The notes under the pieces were generated by a model that saw only the letters and a program-made list of their open reading frames with translations, was not told where the DNA came from and ran no database searches. Below are positions 37,910-48,369 of a DNA stretch of 64,000 bases, one piece after another. The position numbers and the translations under genes are program-made. Numbering within the stretch: position 1 is the first letter of the stretch; each line of letters starts with the position of its first letter. This stretch comes from Vibrio hibernica (GTDB lineage: Bacteria; Pseudomonadota; Gammaproteobacteria; Enterobacterales; Vibrionaceae): assembly GCF_015223435.1 (NCBI RefSeq), contig NZ_VHKO01000011.1:1-64000 (forward strand), read 5' to 3'.

Positions 37910-39235
37910 ATGCTTCGTCTTCGTAGCTCTCGCAGTCAAACCGTTTTCTTTTTAGTGGTCTTACTGATTGCTAGCCAAGTGTTATCTTACTTAATCATGT
38001 TTAACTACGCCTTATTACCTAGCTTAAAACAATTCAATCGTATCTTATCTCATGAAGTGAAACTCATGCTGGATGAAGATAAAATGCAACAAGATAACAA
38101 CGATAATGATCGCCCTTTTCGTCGGGAGTTATTATCCGAGTTAGGGGTGTCTATTTATGCGAATAATTCCCCTGAAGCGGTCGAATTTAACCATGCCGCC
38201 CCTATCGACTTTTTAAGCGAGGATATGACGCAACAAGTAAACTCGCCAACCGAAGCAAGGCTGGTTCTTGGTGGTAAAAACTATGTTCTGTGGCTTAAAA
38301 TTGATGACCTGCCTAATAAACTCGTTCGTATTCCCTTAACTGAATTACAAGAAAAAGATTTCGCCCCTCTTTTTCGTAATAGTTTACTGATCGCTTTACT
38401 ATTAATTGCTGGAATGTGGTTCTTTATTAGATTACAAAATAGACCATTGGTGGCATTAGAAAAAGCCGCCATCACCGTTGGTCACGGCGATATCCCGCCT
38501 CTACTGCCAGAGCGTGGATCATCTGAAATATTAGCGGTAACCAAAGCTTTTAATCAGATGTCCAAAGGCATCAAAGCACTAGAAGAAGATCGAGCATTAT
38601 TAATGTCTGGTATTAGCCATGACCTGAGAACACCGCTTACTCGTATTCGCTTAGCGACTGAAATGATGTCGCCACAAGACGACTATCTAGCTGAAAGCAT
38701 GATAAAAGACACCGAAGAATGTAACGATATCATTAGTCAATTCATGGCTTATTTAAAACCCGCGCAAATTGATAGCCATAATGATGTGGACATTAACCAA
38801 ATAGTGACCGAAGTCGTCAATGCCGAGCGTGACAAGCATGGGGTTAATTTTGAATTGGTAACAGGCAGTTCACTGCGTCATGCTTTGGGTGAGGCAATTG
38901 CACTTAAGCGCGTGGTGTCTAATTTAATCGTCAACGCCATCCGCTACGGTAATGGTTGGATAAAAGTCTCCACCGGGATCACCGCCGACAATAAATTAGT
39001 GTGGGTTTGCGTTGAAGATAATGGCCCAGGGATTGATAAACAACAAGTTGAATTCTTATTCGAACCGTTTACACGAGGCGATGCCGCGCGAGGCAGCAGT
39101 GAAGGCGCGGGACTTGGACTGGCGATTATCAAACGAATTGTCAGCCAGCATCAAGGGGCTATTTTAGTAACGAATAGAACCGAAGGTGGGTTAAAAGTTC
39201 AGATTAATATTCCGGTGTATAAAAAGAAACGATAA
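37910..39235 (+). CDS. envZ: Osmosensor histidine kinase EnvZ
   Basis: An inner-membrane sensor kinase of 441 residues that phosphorylates OmpR. It has TM1 (about 12-34), a periplasmic domain with an acidic Asp/Asn-rich stretch (about 55-70), TM2 (about 157-175), a HAMP linker and the dimerisation/phosphoacceptor motif [12 protein letters not shown] with H237. The ATP-binding N box ([10 protein letters not shown]), ENDNGPG-type box (VEDNGPG) and G box (GAGLGLAI) are all present. It starts 178 nt after ompR, whereas the E. coli genes overlap. Confidence 0.96.
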   Translation: MLRLRSSRSQTVFFLVVLLIASQVLSYLIMFNYALLPSLKQFNRILSHEVKLMLDEDKMQQDNNDNDRPFRRELLSELGVSIYANNSPEAVEFNHAAPIDFLSEDMTQQVNSPTEARLVLGGKNYVLWLKIDDLPNKLVRIPLTELQEKDFAPLFRNSLLIALLLIAGMWFFIRLQNRPLVALEKAAITVGHGDIPPLLPERGSSEILAVTKAFNQMSKGIKALEEDRALLMSGISHDLRTPLTRIRLATEMMSPQDDYLAESMIKDTEECNDIISQFMAYLKPAQIDSHNDVDINQIVTEVVNAERDKHGVNFELVTGSSLRHALGEAIALKRVVSNLIVNAIRYGNGWIKVSTGITADNKLVWVCVEDNGPGIDKQQVEFLFEPFTRGDAARGSSEGAGLGLAIIKRIVSQHQGAILVTNRTEGGLKVQINIPVYKKKR

Positions 39236-39281
39236 GGGTTAATGGTACTTAAAAGTAAGCCAAGATACGCTGACGGTAAAT

Positions 39282-39316
39282 CAATCTGCCACTCTTCTCT
39301 TAGTTAGGGCAGATTG
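39282..39316. terminator. Possible bidirectional terminator between envZ and glpQ
   Basis: CAATCTGCC (39282-39290) and GGCAGATTG (39308-39316) form an exact 9-bp stem with a 17-nt loop between convergent genes. The flanking T-runs are poor, so factor-independent termination is uncertain. Confidence 0.45.
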
Positions 39317-39373
39317 AGATACAAAACCATATTCATCTCTCAGTTTAAGTAAGTGTAGATGCGCCTACAGAAC

Positions 39374-40483
39374 TTAACGATTTAAAAACGCAACCGCTTT
39401 ATCCGGAAAATCGGTAAACACACCATCCACTTTGGCTTTGTTGTAAAAGATATCCAACATGTCGTTGAAATCTTTGGCATAACTTGGAATGCGGCCTTCA
39501 TCAGCACGGAAGGTATAAGGATGAATTTTTAATCCCGCCTTTTTGGCCTGTGCAACAAGCGGCATGACTATGATATTAGATGGCGTAGATTTATCATCAA
39601 TCACCATTGATTTCCATGGGCCAATACCATCTGCATATTGCGCGATTGCTTGCATGCCATCCGCTTTAAACATCCAATCATAATTATAAGGGGTTGATTT
39701 GTTGTCTTGATACACCATGGTTTCATTCCAATCGGTATAAGCCATCAACTGCACTAGTTTAAGATCCATCTTCATCTCCGGCATCAATTCTTTATCAATG
39801 CGTTTCAGTTCAATGGGATCAAAAGACTGTAAATAAACCTTATCGTTTTTACTGGTGTATCCATAGTGCTTCAGCATGGTCAGTACCGCTTTGCTGATGT
39901 CTTTACCCTCATGACGATGAAAAGCAGGGGCTTTGATTTCAGGATACAGACCCACGTTATAGCCTAAGGTTTTATTCAAACCTTGTATCATTTCAATTTC
40001 TTCGGCAAAGGTAGGAACCGAGAAGTTGGATTGCCAAATGGGGAAACGATCTTGAAATACGGCTTTCGGTTTACCTGAATTATCCAGTACAAATCCTTCA
40101 GTTACTTTTAACTGTTTAATTTCCGCCAAGGTGAAATCAATGGCGTAATAACGATCATCTTTTCGAGCCCGATTTGGAAAAACTTCAGCTACATTAGTCA
40201 CACGATCCAAATAATGATCATGTAAAACCACTAACTGATCATCTTTGGTCATGACCACATCTTGCTCGATGTAATCTGGTTTCATCCCATAGGCTAATGC
40301 TTTTGCAGGCAAGGTGTGTTCTGGTAAATACCCCGATGCACCACGGTGCGCAATCACAATTTTATCTGAATCACTTGCCCAACTCACATTCACTACACTG
40401 ACACTTGAAATCATGGCTAAGCCCAATAGACAAGCACTTTTTTTAATTTTTGTTTTTTTTAACAAGAATTGAACCGAAAACAT
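39374..40483 (-). CDS. glpQ: Periplasmic glycerophosphodiester phosphodiesterase
   Basis: GlpQ hydrolyses glycerophosphodiesters to glycerol-3-phosphate and an alcohol in the periplasm. The 369-residue precursor has a signal peptide ending near SWA|SDS (about 36). The GDPD core begins with IAHRGASGYLPEHT (about 44-57), with catalytic HR (46-47) and E55. EQDVVMTKDDQLVVLHD follows. The product enters through GlpT, encoded just upstream. A strong terminator after glpT suggests glpQ has its own promoter in the 183-nt gap, which contains two copies of TTCGTAAAAAC. Confidence 0.95.
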   Translation of the reverse strand: MFSVQFLLKKTKIKKSACLLGLAMISSVSVVNVSWASDSDKIVIAHRGASGYLPEHTLPAKALAYGMKPDYIEQDVVMTKDDQLVVLHDHYLDRVTNVAEVFPNRARKDDRYYAIDFTLAEIKQLKVTEGFVLDNSGKPKAVFQDRFPIWQSNFSVPTFAEEIEMIQGLNKTLGYNVGLYPEIKAPAFHRHEGKDISKAVLTMLKHYGYTSKNDKVYLQSFDPIELKRIDKELMPEMKMDLKLVQLMAYTDWNETMVYQDNKSTPYNYDWMFKADGMQAIAQYADGIGPWKSMVIDDKSTPSNIIVMPLVAQAKKAGLKIHPYTFRADEGRIPSYAKDFNDMLDIFYNKAKVDGVFTDFPDKAVAFLNR

Positions 40484-40614
40484 ATAAATTCCTTAAAACT
40501 GATTCGTAAAAACGAGTTCGTAAAAACAGGTTATTTAAAGATAAACACTATGCATATTCAAAGTGATAGCTTAAATAATGCGCGGTGAATTTTTTATGAC
40601 ACATGGCTAGACTT

Positions 40615-40654
40615 ATAAAAAAGGAAGCTCATCAAAAATAAGCTTCCTTTTATG
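40615..40654 (-). terminator. Rho-independent terminator of glpT
   Basis: AAAAGGAAGCT (40619-40629) pairs exactly with AGCTTCCTTTT (40641-40651). Read on the minus strand the stem runs into a run of T residues (40622-40617). It lies 15 nt past the glpT stop. Confidence 0.88.
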
Positions 40655-40666
40655 ACCACGATTTAA

Positions 40667-42028
40667 TTAGCTCAATTTAGCTTTAGAACTATTTTCACCA
40701 CGGTATTTACTTTCACCGAAATGCGCCACGATAAAGCAAATAATCGAAAGCACACAGGCTACTGTTAGTACCATGAAACCGCCATCCCAACCGAAATTAT
40801 CAACGGTGTAACCTAATACTGCATTCGCTGCAACGGCTCCACCCAAGTAACCAAATAATCCGGTTAAACCTGCCGCTGTACCAGCGGCTTTCTTCGGTAC
40901 CAACTCTAGTGCGTACAAACCAATCAGCATCACAGGACCATAGATTAAGAAACCAATGGTAATCAGGGCCAGCATATCGATGGTGGGTTGTCCCGGTGGG
41001 TTAAACCAGTACACAAGCACAGCAATGGTGACAAGTACCATAAATAAAATACCAGCAGGAGCACGTTTTCCTTTAAATAGTTTATCGGAAATCCAACCAC
41101 ACAATAATGTCCCTGGAATACCAGCCCACTCATAAAGGAAATAAGCCCATGAGGATTTATCTACGGTGAAATGTTTTACCTCACCAAGATAAACCGGTGC
41201 CCAATCAAGTACGCCATAACGGATCAAATACACAAAGGCATTAGCCACCGCAATAATCCATAACACTGGATTGTTAAACACAAACTTGAAGAAAATCTCT
41301 TTGGCAGACAACTCTTTTTCATGATCTTTACTGTAATCTTCAGGGTAATCTTCTTTGTACTCTTCAATCGGTGGTAAACCACATGATTGAGGCGTATCTC
41401 GCACCGTCATCCAAATATAGAAAGCGACTAATAACGCTGCAAATGCCGGTACATAGAAAGCCGAACGCCAGTCATCATTAAATGCCCATAAGCCAAGTAA
41501 GAACAATGGACCAATTAAACCGCCGCCCACGTTATGCGCGACGTTCCAAACGGAAACAATCTCACCACGTTCTTTTTTCGACCACCAATGGACCATGGTT
41601 CTGCCGCAACCTGGCCAACCCATACCTTGAAACCAGCCGTTCAAGAAAAGCAGGATGAACATAGCGGTCACACTGCCTGTTGCCCATGGCATAAAACCAA
41701 AACACAACATAATTAATGCCGACATAACCAGCCCGACAGTTAAGAAATATCTGGGATTAGAACGGTCTGAGACACTGCCCATTAAAAATTTAGATAAGCC
41801 ATAAGCGATAGATACTGCAGAAAGCGCGACACCTAATTGCCCACGAGTAAAGCCCTCTTCAATCAGGTATGGCATCGCCAAACTGAAGTTTTTACGTACT
41901 AAATAATAACCCGCATAGCCAAAAAATATGCCTAAAAAAAGTTGCCAGCGTAAACGGGTGTAAGTAGTACTTATTTTATCATCAGCCAAACGCTCTATAT
42001 GCGCTTTAGGCTTAAAAAGATGGATCAT
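40667..42028 (-). CDS. glpT: Glycerol-3-phosphate:phosphate antiporter
   Basis: An MFS organophosphate antiporter of 453 residues with 12 membrane helices. It shows the family start [20 protein letters not shown], then [12 protein letters not shown], the [14 protein letters not shown] segment (about 135-149) with the substrate-site region, and [18 protein letters not shown] near helix 11. It imports the glycerol-3-phosphate made by GlpQ. A GlpR-like site lies just upstream. It is in the same orientation as glpK but 258 nt apart. Confidence 0.95.
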   Translation of the reverse strand: MIHLFKPKAHIERLADDKISTTYTRLRWQLFLGIFFGYAGYYLVRKNFSLAMPYLIEEGFTRGQLGVALSAVSIAYGLSKFLMGSVSDRSNPRYFLTVGLVMSALIMLCFGFMPWATGSVTAMFILLFLNGWFQGMGWPGCGRTMVHWWSKKERGEIVSVWNVAHNVGGGLIGPLFLLGLWAFNDDWRSAFYVPAFAALLVAFYIWMTVRDTPQSCGLPPIEEYKEDYPEDYSKDHEKELSAKEIFFKFVFNNPVLWIIAVANAFVYLIRYGVLDWAPVYLGEVKHFTVDKSSWAYFLYEWAGIPGTLLCGWISDKLFKGKRAPAGILFMVLVTIAVLVYWFNPPGQPTIDMLALITIGFLIYGPVMLIGLYALELVPKKAAGTAAGLTGLFGYLGGAVAANAVLGYTVDNFGWDGGFMVLTVACVLSIICFIVAHFGESKYRGENSSKAKLS

Positions 42029-42046
42029 AATGACCTCGATTATTAG

Positions 42047-42066
42047 TATTGTTCGATAACATATTT
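42047..42066. promoter_or_regulatory. GlpR-like operator upstream of glpT
   Basis: The site contains GTTCGATAAC (42051-42060), which matches the core of the E. coli GlpR consensus ATGTTCGWTAWCGAACAT exactly in its left half. The right half is poor (13 of 18 positions overall). It lies 19-38 nt upstream of the glpT start. Confidence 0.55.
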
Positions 42067-42286
42067 TATTTTGATTTAAATGGTGCAGTTAAGATCGCCA
42101 ATATACCTGCGTATAAAGCCAGTAAAACACCATTCTATCGAGTAAAGATATGAGGTTTAAATGAATAATCATAAACCTTTAACTCATGATTATTAAGGAA
42201 AAATAGAGCGTAGAAACAATACTACTATCTTCTATGCTCGTCGTTTATATTTCTGCTTTAAAGATTTTTTGAACGGTTATACCTCT

Positions 42287-43786
42287 CTATTCAACCGCCC
42301 AGCCTTTCGCACACTCAACTGCGCGCTTCCAGCCACTATGACGGCGTTCACGTTTGCCATCATCGGCGCACGGTTGGAAAGAACGATCCAATACTGATTT
42401 GTGTTTTAACTCATCAATACTGCCCCAGAACCCAACGGCTAGGCCGGCTAAGTAAGCCGCACCTAAAGCGGTGACTTCAGTCACAACTGGACGTTGCACT
42501 TCGGTATTTAAAACATCTGACTGGAATTGCATTAAGAAATTATTGGCTACCGCGCCGCCATCCACTTTTAAGAAATCAAGTTTGATACCTGAATCTGCCT
42601 GCATGGCTGAAATCACATCCAATGATTGATAGGCGATACTTTCGAGTGTGGCGCGGATGATGTGGTTACGGTTTACACCACGTGTTAATCCAACAATAGC
42701 GCCGCGTGCATACGGGTCCCAGTGCGGCGCACCTAAACCGGTAAATGCTGGCACAACATAGGCGCCATTTGAGGTGTCTACCTTAGTTGCAAAATATTCG
42801 GTATCCGCCGCATCACTGATCAGTTGCAGTTCATCACGCAGCCATTGCACCGATGCACCGCCAATAAAGACGGCACCTTCCAATGCATAGCTTACTTCAC
42901 CTTTCGGGCCGCAAGCCAAAGTGGTTAATAAGCCATTTTTTGAAGTGACTTTTTTGTCGCCAGTGTTCATCAATAAGAAACAACCGGTGCCATAAGTATT
43001 TTTCGCTTGCCCTGCTTCAACACACATTTGACCAAATAATGCCGCTTGTTGATCACCCGCAATACCTGCAATAGGAATACGAGTACCGCCTTTACCACCG
43101 ATGTTGGTTTGCGCGTAGACTTCTGATGACGACTTCACTTCTGGCATCATGGATTTGGGAATGCCCATCGCATCAAGTAACTTTTCATCCCATTCAAGAG
43201 TATTGATGTTAAATAACATGGTGCGGCTGGCGTTAGTTGGATCGGTGACATGAGTACGCCCTTGGGTCATATTCCAAATCAACCATGAATCTACCGTCCC
43301 AAACGCAAGCTCGCCTTTTTCTGCTTGTTCACGAGCGCCTTCCACGTTGTCTAAAATCCATTTAACTTTAGTGCCCGAGAAATAAGGGTCGACAACTAAA
43401 CCTGTATTTTCACGGATATACTCCTCAAGACCTGCTTTTTTCAATTCTTCACAAATACTGGCGGTACGACGACATTGCCACACAATCGCGTTATAAACAG
43501 GTTTGCCGGTATTACGGTTCCACACAATAGTCGTTTCACGTTGATTGGTGATCCCAATGCCAGCGATTTCATCAGAATGTAGGCCGCCTTTCGCCAGCGC
43601 TTCCACTAACGTTGAGCTTTGAGACGCCCAGATTTCGAGTGGATCATGTTCCACCCAACCCGCTTGAGGATAGATTTGTGTAAATTCACGTTGTGCACTA
43701 CAAACAATGTTGGCATCACGATCCAGTACGACAGCGCGAGAGCTCGTTGTACCTTGGTCTAAAGCGACGATATATTTCTTTTCCAT
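42287..43786 (-). CDS. glpK: Glycerol kinase
   Basis: GlpK phosphorylates glycerol to sn-glycerol-3-phosphate. The 499-residue FGGY-family protein has the phosphate-binding start [15 protein letters not shown] (about 8-22), [11 protein letters not shown], the substrate region NQRETT and IVWQCRRT, the family motif [12 protein letters not shown] and [16 protein letters not shown]. The last six residues, GWAVE after VECAK, match the family C-terminus. It follows glpF by 40 nt in one operon. Confidence 0.97.
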   Translation of the reverse strand: MEKKYIVALDQGTTSSRAVVLDRDANIVCSAQREFTQIYPQAGWVEHDPLEIWASQSSTLVEALAKGGLHSDEIAGIGITNQRETTIVWNRNTGKPVYNAIVWQCRRTASICEELKKAGLEEYIRENTGLVVDPYFSGTKVKWILDNVEGAREQAEKGELAFGTVDSWLIWNMTQGRTHVTDPTNASRTMLFNINTLEWDEKLLDAMGIPKSMMPEVKSSSEVYAQTNIGGKGGTRIPIAGIAGDQQAALFGQMCVEAGQAKNTYGTGCFLLMNTGDKKVTSKNGLLTTLACGPKGEVSYALEGAVFIGGASVQWLRDELQLISDAADTEYFATKVDTSNGAYVVPAFTGLGAPHWDPYARGAIVGLTRGVNRNHIIRATLESIAYQSLDVISAMQADSGIKLDFLKVDGGAVANNFLMQFQSDVLNTEVQRPVVTEVTALGAAYLAGLAVGFWGSIDELKHKSVLDRSFQPCADDGKRERRHSGWKRAVECAKGWAVE

Positions 43787-43826
43787 GCTGATTCCTTATC
43801 TCTTCATTTTCATTTAATCGTGATAT

Positions 43827-44684
43827 TTATGAGTTGGTTGACACTTGAGGTGCATTTTCTGCTGGTTCGTTCGGCTGCTCATTTTTAGCCGCTAAGTAAG
43901 GAGCGATCACTTTCGGGTATAACCACCCACCAAAAGAGCCGCCCATAATTGGCGCTAGAATTGGAACGATGAAGTAAGGAATATCCTTGCCTCCAGTTAA
44001 TGCCATGTCACCCCATCCTGCTAAGTAAGCAAAGAATTTAGGTCCAAAATCACGCGCAGGATTCATCGCAAAGCCCGTCAATGGCCCCAATGAACCACCA
44101 ATAACTGCAATTAATAAACCAATTAATAAGGGTGTCATGGCTTTATTAGGCGCGCCGTTACGATCATCCCCTAACGCTAAGATAGCGAACATCAATACTG
44201 CGGTGATCACAAACTCTACCGCAAATGCGCCACCAAAGCTGAGGAGTGAATTAGGGTAAGTAGAGAAAATCCCAGCCAACGCTAAACTGTCTTGAGAGCC
44301 ACGCACCATGTCATGCGTGAATTCATAATTGGTAAATAGGTTACTGTACAGCCCATATACTAATGCTGCAGAGCAAAATGCGCCCAGCACTTGCGACACG
44401 ATATAAGGCAACACTTTACCTTTATCAAAGCCGTGGAATAACGCTAATGCAATCGTTACTGCTGGGTTTATGTGCGCGCCAGAGACTCCGCCAGTACAGT
44501 AAATGGCAATAGCAACGCCGAGTCCCCAAATGATACTAATTTCCCATTGACCAAAGCTCGCGCCAGTCAATACCAAAGCGGCAACACACCCAACACCGAA
44601 AAAGATTAGCAAACCTGTGCCAATAAATTCCGAAATACATTCTCCAAGCAATTGATTTAGTTTATTCGTTTGTAGAGATGCCAT
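43827..44684 (-). CDS. glpF: Glycerol uptake facilitator (aquaglyceroporin)
   Basis: A six-helix MIP-family channel of 285 residues. The two pore half-helices are marked by SGAHINPAVT (about 69-78) and FAMNPARDFGP (about 206-216). The Asp after the second NPAR is the aquaglyceroporin mark. The C-terminus is a longer polar tail than in E. coli. It heads the glpF-glpK operon, divergent from glpD. Confidence 0.96.
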   Translation of the reverse strand: MASLQTNKLNQLLGECISEFIGTGLLIFFGVGCVAALVLTGASFGQWEISIIWGLGVAIAIYCTGGVSGAHINPAVTIALALFHGFDKGKVLPYIVSQVLGAFCSAALVYGLYSNLFTNYEFTHDMVRGSQDSLALAGIFSTYPNSLLSFGGAFAVEFVITAVLMFAILALGDDRNGAPNKAMTPLLIGLLIAVIGGSLGPLTGFAMNPARDFGPKFFAYLAGWGDMALTGGKDIPYFIVPILAPIMGGSFGGWLYPKVIAPYLAAKNEQPNEPAENAPQVSTNS

Positions 44685-44768
44685 AGTTAAAGTCCATTTT
44701 GTTGTTATTGGAAGAATCCGAACGCAAAACTACAAGATGTTTATAATATGTAAACAAACAAACACCAT

Positions 44769-44790
44769 AAATGTGCGTACGCTCACACTT
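44769..44790. promoter_or_regulatory. CRP-like site between glpF and glpD
   Basis: The sequence AAATGTGCGTACGCTCACAC holds TGTG-N8-CACA spacing with the strong half TCACA, close to the CRP consensus TGTGA-N6-TCACA (one mismatch in the core). It lies about 85-106 nt upstream of glpF. It could serve either divergent promoter. Confidence 0.65.
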
Positions 44791-44988
44791 TTAACCATTC
44801 GAGCAAAAACAAATATAATCACATTTGTATCGTTAATAACAAATAACGAACGAAATCAAGGGGTCAAGATCGAAAACTATAGAAAGCAATCAATAAAAAC
44901 TTATAAATCATAGTGATAGATTAAATAATGGTATTTATCCTTAAAATTTAACTGGACAGTTATTTTATTTTAGGTAAATTAAACCAAA

Positions 44989-45004
44989 ATGCTCGAACGA
45001 ACAT
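44989..45004. promoter_or_regulatory. GlpR-like half-sites upstream of glpD
   Basis: ATGCTCG and CGAACAT form an imperfect palindrome 31 nt before the glpD start. The half-sites match the GlpR consensus ATGTTCG/CGAACAT with one mismatch, but the gap is 2 nt rather than 4. The rest of the 350-nt glpF-glpD gap (44685-45034) is AT-rich with no gene seen. Confidence 0.5.
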
Positions 45005-45034
45005 TTACTTTATAAATTCGACCAGAGGTTAAAG

Positions 45035-46624
45035 ATGAACAAGCAAGAAAATGTAAATGAAGTGTTAGATCTCATCATCGTTGGTGGTGGAATCAATGGT
45101 GCAGGCATTGCAGCGGACGCCTCTGGAAGAAATTTAAACGTAGGCTTATATGAGTCAGGTGACTTTGCTTCCGCTACTTCTTCTGCCAGTTCAAAATTAA
45201 TTCATGGCGGTCTACGCTACCTTGAACATTATGAATTTCGTTTAGTTGCAGAATCGCTTGCTGAACGAGAAGTGTTACTGAAAAAAGCCCCTCATATTGC
45301 AAAACCAATGCGTTTTCGTTTACCTCATCGACCATTTCTGCGCCCAGCATGGATGATCCGTGCCGGTCTTTTCCTTTATGATCATTTAGGTAAACCTTCT
45401 TTCTTTTCTAATCCTTTCACCTCTAAGAATGAAGGTTTATTAAAAGGCAGTCATGGCGTCGATTTTCGTCAAACTAAGGTGTTAAAAGAAGATATTGTCA
45501 AAGGCTTTGAATATTCAGATTGCTGGGTCGATGACGCACGCTTAGTGCTACTAAATATCTTACAAGCACAGCAACAAGGGGCAGAAATCAAAAACTATTG
45601 CCATGTAGAAAAGGCTGAACGTGTTGGCGATATTTGGAAAGTGACGTTATTGGATAAGCGTAGTAATACTCGCTTTGAGCGGCATTCTCATGCATTAGTG
45701 AATGCTGCTGGCCCTTGGGTGCGCAGTTTTATAACGGATAATATCGAAGCCGAATCGCCTTATGGGATCCGCTTGATCAAAGGTTCACACATCATTGTCC
45801 CTAAAGTTCACAACGAAGAACAAGCTTATATTCTTCAAAATGATGATCATCGTATTGTGTTCGTAACGCCCTATTTAGATGACTATTCTTTGATCGGTAC
45901 CACCGATGTTGAATACAAAGGCGATCCTCGCAATGTGGCGATTGAACAATCAGAAATTGATTATCTCATTGATGTGGTTAACAAACATTTCATTCATCAA
46001 ATTAAAGCCGATGATGTGGTATCAAGCTATAGCGGTGTTCGTCCATTATGTGATGATGAATCGGATTCACCACAAGCGATCACACGAGATTACACTCTGT
46101 CACTCGAACAAGAAGGTGAACAAGCGCCACTTCTGTCTATTTTTGGGGGCAAATTAACCACCTATCGGAAATTAGCCGAATCAGCGATGAAACAATTATC
46201 TCCTTTCTTTCCAGAGATGGGAAAAAGCTGGACTGCCGATTCCATTTTACCTGGTGGAGAGGGATACGATGAAAACCTACAAAGTATGCAACTTCGCCAA
46301 CAATATCCTTGGCTCAACAATAAAACCATCCGACGCTACTGTCGCCAATATGGAACTCAAACAAAGACGATGTTAAAAGAGGTGACTCAAGAATCTCAGA
46401 TGGGGCAACATTTTGGTGAAGGCGTGTATCAATGTGAAATTGATTACTTAATAAGCCATGAATTTGCTTGCAGCGCACAAGATGTTTTATGGCGTAGAAC
46501 GAAACTTGGCATTATGTTATCACCTGAAGTCCAAGCGCAAGTGAGCTTGTATATTGAGAACAAAGTGGCAAATAGCACAGTAACGCCTGACACTATGTTC
46601 GATTGCGCTAAAAAGATGGGATAA
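45035..46624 (+). CDS. glpD: Aerobic glycerol-3-phosphate dehydrogenase
   Basis: A membrane-associated flavoprotein that oxidises glycerol-3-phosphate to dihydroxyacetone phosphate and passes electrons to quinone. The 529-residue protein begins with the FAD site LIIVGGGINGAGIAAD (about 12-27). SSASSKLIHGGLRYLE (about 48-63) is the family motif, and SGVRPLCDDE and FGGKLTTYRKLAE lie in the C-terminal half. AGAGG 6 nt upstream supports the ATG. It is somewhat longer than E. coli GlpD at the C-terminus. Confidence 0.96.
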   Translation: MNKQENVNEVLDLIIVGGGINGAGIAADASGRNLNVGLYESGDFASATSSASSKLIHGGLRYLEHYEFRLVAESLAEREVLLKKAPHIAKPMRFRLPHRPFLRPAWMIRAGLFLYDHLGKPSFFSNPFTSKNEGLLKGSHGVDFRQTKVLKEDIVKGFEYSDCWVDDARLVLLNILQAQQQGAEIKNYCHVEKAERVGDIWKVTLLDKRSNTRFERHSHALVNAAGPWVRSFITDNIEAESPYGIRLIKGSHIIVPKVHNEEQAYILQNDDHRIVFVTPYLDDYSLIGTTDVEYKGDPRNVAIEQSEIDYLIDVVNKHFIHQIKADDVVSSYSGVRPLCDDESDSPQAITRDYTLSLEQEGEQAPLLSIFGGKLTTYRKLAESAMKQLSPFFPEMGKSWTADSILPGGEGYDENLQSMQLRQQYPWLNNKTIRRYCRQYGTQTKTMLKEVTQESQMGQHFGEGVYQCEIDYLISHEFACSAQDVLWRRTKLGIMLSPEVQAQVSLYIENKVANSTVTPDTMFDCAKKMG

Positions 46625-46738
46625 CTATAACGGTTTGAGCATTATTTGATGGTATTGAATGATGCTAAATTGCCTTTCATTACGCTTATCACGTACACTG
46701 CTTTCGCAATCAGAGCATGTCGAAAAAAGGAAAACTGT

Positions 46739-47503
46739 GTGAAAGCGAGTGAAAGGCACCAACAAATTATTGAGTTAGTAAAATCTCAAGGCTATGTCAG
46801 TACCGATGATTTAGTCTCTATGTTTGAAGTTAGCCCTCAAACTATTCGTCGAGATCTTAATGAGCTGGCCGATGCCAATAAAATTCGTCGAAATCATGGT
46901 GGTGCAATCCTCACCAATAGCGCAGAAAACTCCCCTTATAATGATCGAAAGGTTATGAATCAAAATGAAAAAAACCGCATTGCAGAAGCTCTGGTAAAAC
47001 ACATTCCCGATGGTTCTACTTTATTTATCGACATTGGAACCACACCTGAAGCGGTTGCAAGGGCGTTATTAAAAGATCATCACCAATTACGTATCGTTAC
47101 GAACAATATCAATGCCGCCATCATTTTGATGAGTAAGCCTGATTTCAAAGTGATTTTAGCCGGTGGCGAAGTGCGCAATAAAGATGGTGGCGTAACCGGT
47201 GAAGCGACCTTAGATTTTATTTCCCAATTTCGCCTAGATTTTGGTGTATTGGGTATAAGTGGTGTCGATTTTGATGGTTCGTTATTGGATTTCGATTACC
47301 ACGAAGTTCGAGTAAAACGCGCAATTATCGAAAATAGCCGCGCCATATTTTTACCAATCGATCACTCTAAATTTGGCCGTAATGCGATGGTCAACTTAGG
47401 CACCATTAAAGATATTGACCTAATTGTCACCAATCAAGCCCCACCAAAAGAAATTAATGATTTAATCAAAGAGCTAGGCATTACATTGCAAATTCAAGCT
47501 TAG
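46739..47503 (+). CDS. glpR: Glycerol-3-phosphate regulon repressor
   Basis: GlpR is a DeoR-family repressor released by glycerol-3-phosphate. The GTG at 46739 is preferred as start: it gives 254 residues aligned with E. coli GlpR (KASERHQQIIELVK), with AAGGAA about 6 nt upstream. An ATG 31 codons earlier opens the frame but adds unconserved sequence. The helix-turn-helix is VSTDDLVSMFEVSPQTIRRDLNEL. The sensor domain has GSTLFIDIGTTPEAVA, ILAGGEVR and SRAIFLPIDHSKFGRNAMV. It directly follows glpD; glpE and glpG, present between these genes in E. coli, are missing. Confidence 0.95.
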   Translation: MKASERHQQIIELVKSQGYVSTDDLVSMFEVSPQTIRRDLNELADANKIRRNHGGAILTNSAENSPYNDRKVMNQNEKNRIAEALVKHIPDGSTLFIDIGTTPEAVARALLKDHHQLRIVTNNINAAIILMSKPDFKVILAGGEVRNKDGGVTGEATLDFISQFRLDFGVLGISGVDFDGSLLDFDYHEVRVKRAIIENSRAIFLPIDHSKFGRNAMVNLGTIKDIDLIVTNQAPPKEINDLIKELGITLQIQA

Positions 47504-47515
47504 TATTCGCTCATT

Positions 47516-48280
47516 TTATTGTATGAGAAAGGTTTCAATTTTTTCCCAAAATAACTCATGCTCAGTCATAAACGGTGCATGGGATGAAGAATGAAAAGTA
47601 TAACACTCACTACTGGGTGCTAACTCTGACACCATAGCAGCAATTTTATTTGGCACTAAACCATCTAAACGGCCGTATAAACGCAGCATAGGAATGGTGA
47701 TATCCGATAATGCAGGCCGAAGGTCGGTGTCAGATAAAATTTTCAATCCGATTTTTAGAGCTTCAGGATCCGGCATCGGGCGAGAGAAGACTTGTTTTTT
47801 TATTGCCTTCACATCATGGCGAGCAGAAGGGCTTCCGAGTGCTTGCAGCATCATAAAACCTTCAATCGTCAGCTTAAAATTGCTGGTTAATTGGCGGGTA
47901 AAATCGGTTAGCACTTTAGGTAAAATACCGCGCCAACCTTTTTCCGCTGCAAATTTAGGTGAACTCGCTACGGTAATCAGTTTATGAACACGTTCAGGGT
48001 GATGCAAAGCAATATTAGTGGCGACTAACCCACCTAATGACCAACCTAAATACACGGCTTTTTCCGGCGCTTGAGCTAAGACTTGCTGGCAAATATCGTC
48101 TAAATCCTGAGCGGTTTGATCATGGCTTAACCCATAACCGGGCAGATCGATACTATGCACTCTAAACTTAACCGATAATGCATCAACGGTAGGTTGCCAA
48201 ACGGCGCCGTTCATTCCCCATCCGTGAATCAATACGATATCCAGACCTTCACCTTGACTCTGCCAGTGCAATCCACTCAT
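47516..48280 (-). CDS. bioH: Pimeloyl-[acyl-carrier protein] methyl ester esterase
   Basis: BioH removes the methyl cap from pimeloyl-ACP in biotin synthesis. With the start at 48280 (AGGAG 5 nt upstream) the protein has 254 residues. The alpha/beta hydrolase triad is S81 in GWSLGG, D206 in GRLDGLV and H234 in SSSHAPF. VLIHGWGMNG (16-25) is the oxyanion-hole region. An ATG eight codons earlier is the less likely start. It is divergent from comF, the same pairing as in E. coli and Vibrio. Confidence 0.94.
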   Translation of the reverse strand: MSGLHWQSQGEGLDIVLIHGWGMNGAVWQPTVDALSVKFRVHSIDLPGYGLSHDQTAQDLDDICQQVLAQAPEKAVYLGWSLGGLVATNIALHHPERVHKLITVASSPKFAAEKGWRGILPKVLTDFTRQLTSNFKLTIEGFMMLQALGSPSARHDVKAIKKQVFSRPMPDPEALKIGLKILSDTDLRPALSDITIPMLRLYGRLDGLVPNKIAAMVSELAPSSECYTFHSSSHAPFMTEHELFWEKIETFLIQ

Positions 48281-48369
48281 CCTCACTCCTACTACTAAAT
48301 TCATACATTAATCAAACATGATTCTGGCACGATTATACCCCTTAATGTTCAGATCAAAAACGACTCTCG

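Noticed and set aside
46646-46738. Longer GlpR N-terminus starting at an upstream ATG
   Set aside because: The added 31 residues are unlike GlpR. The GTG at 46739 has a good ribosome binding site and gives the family length.
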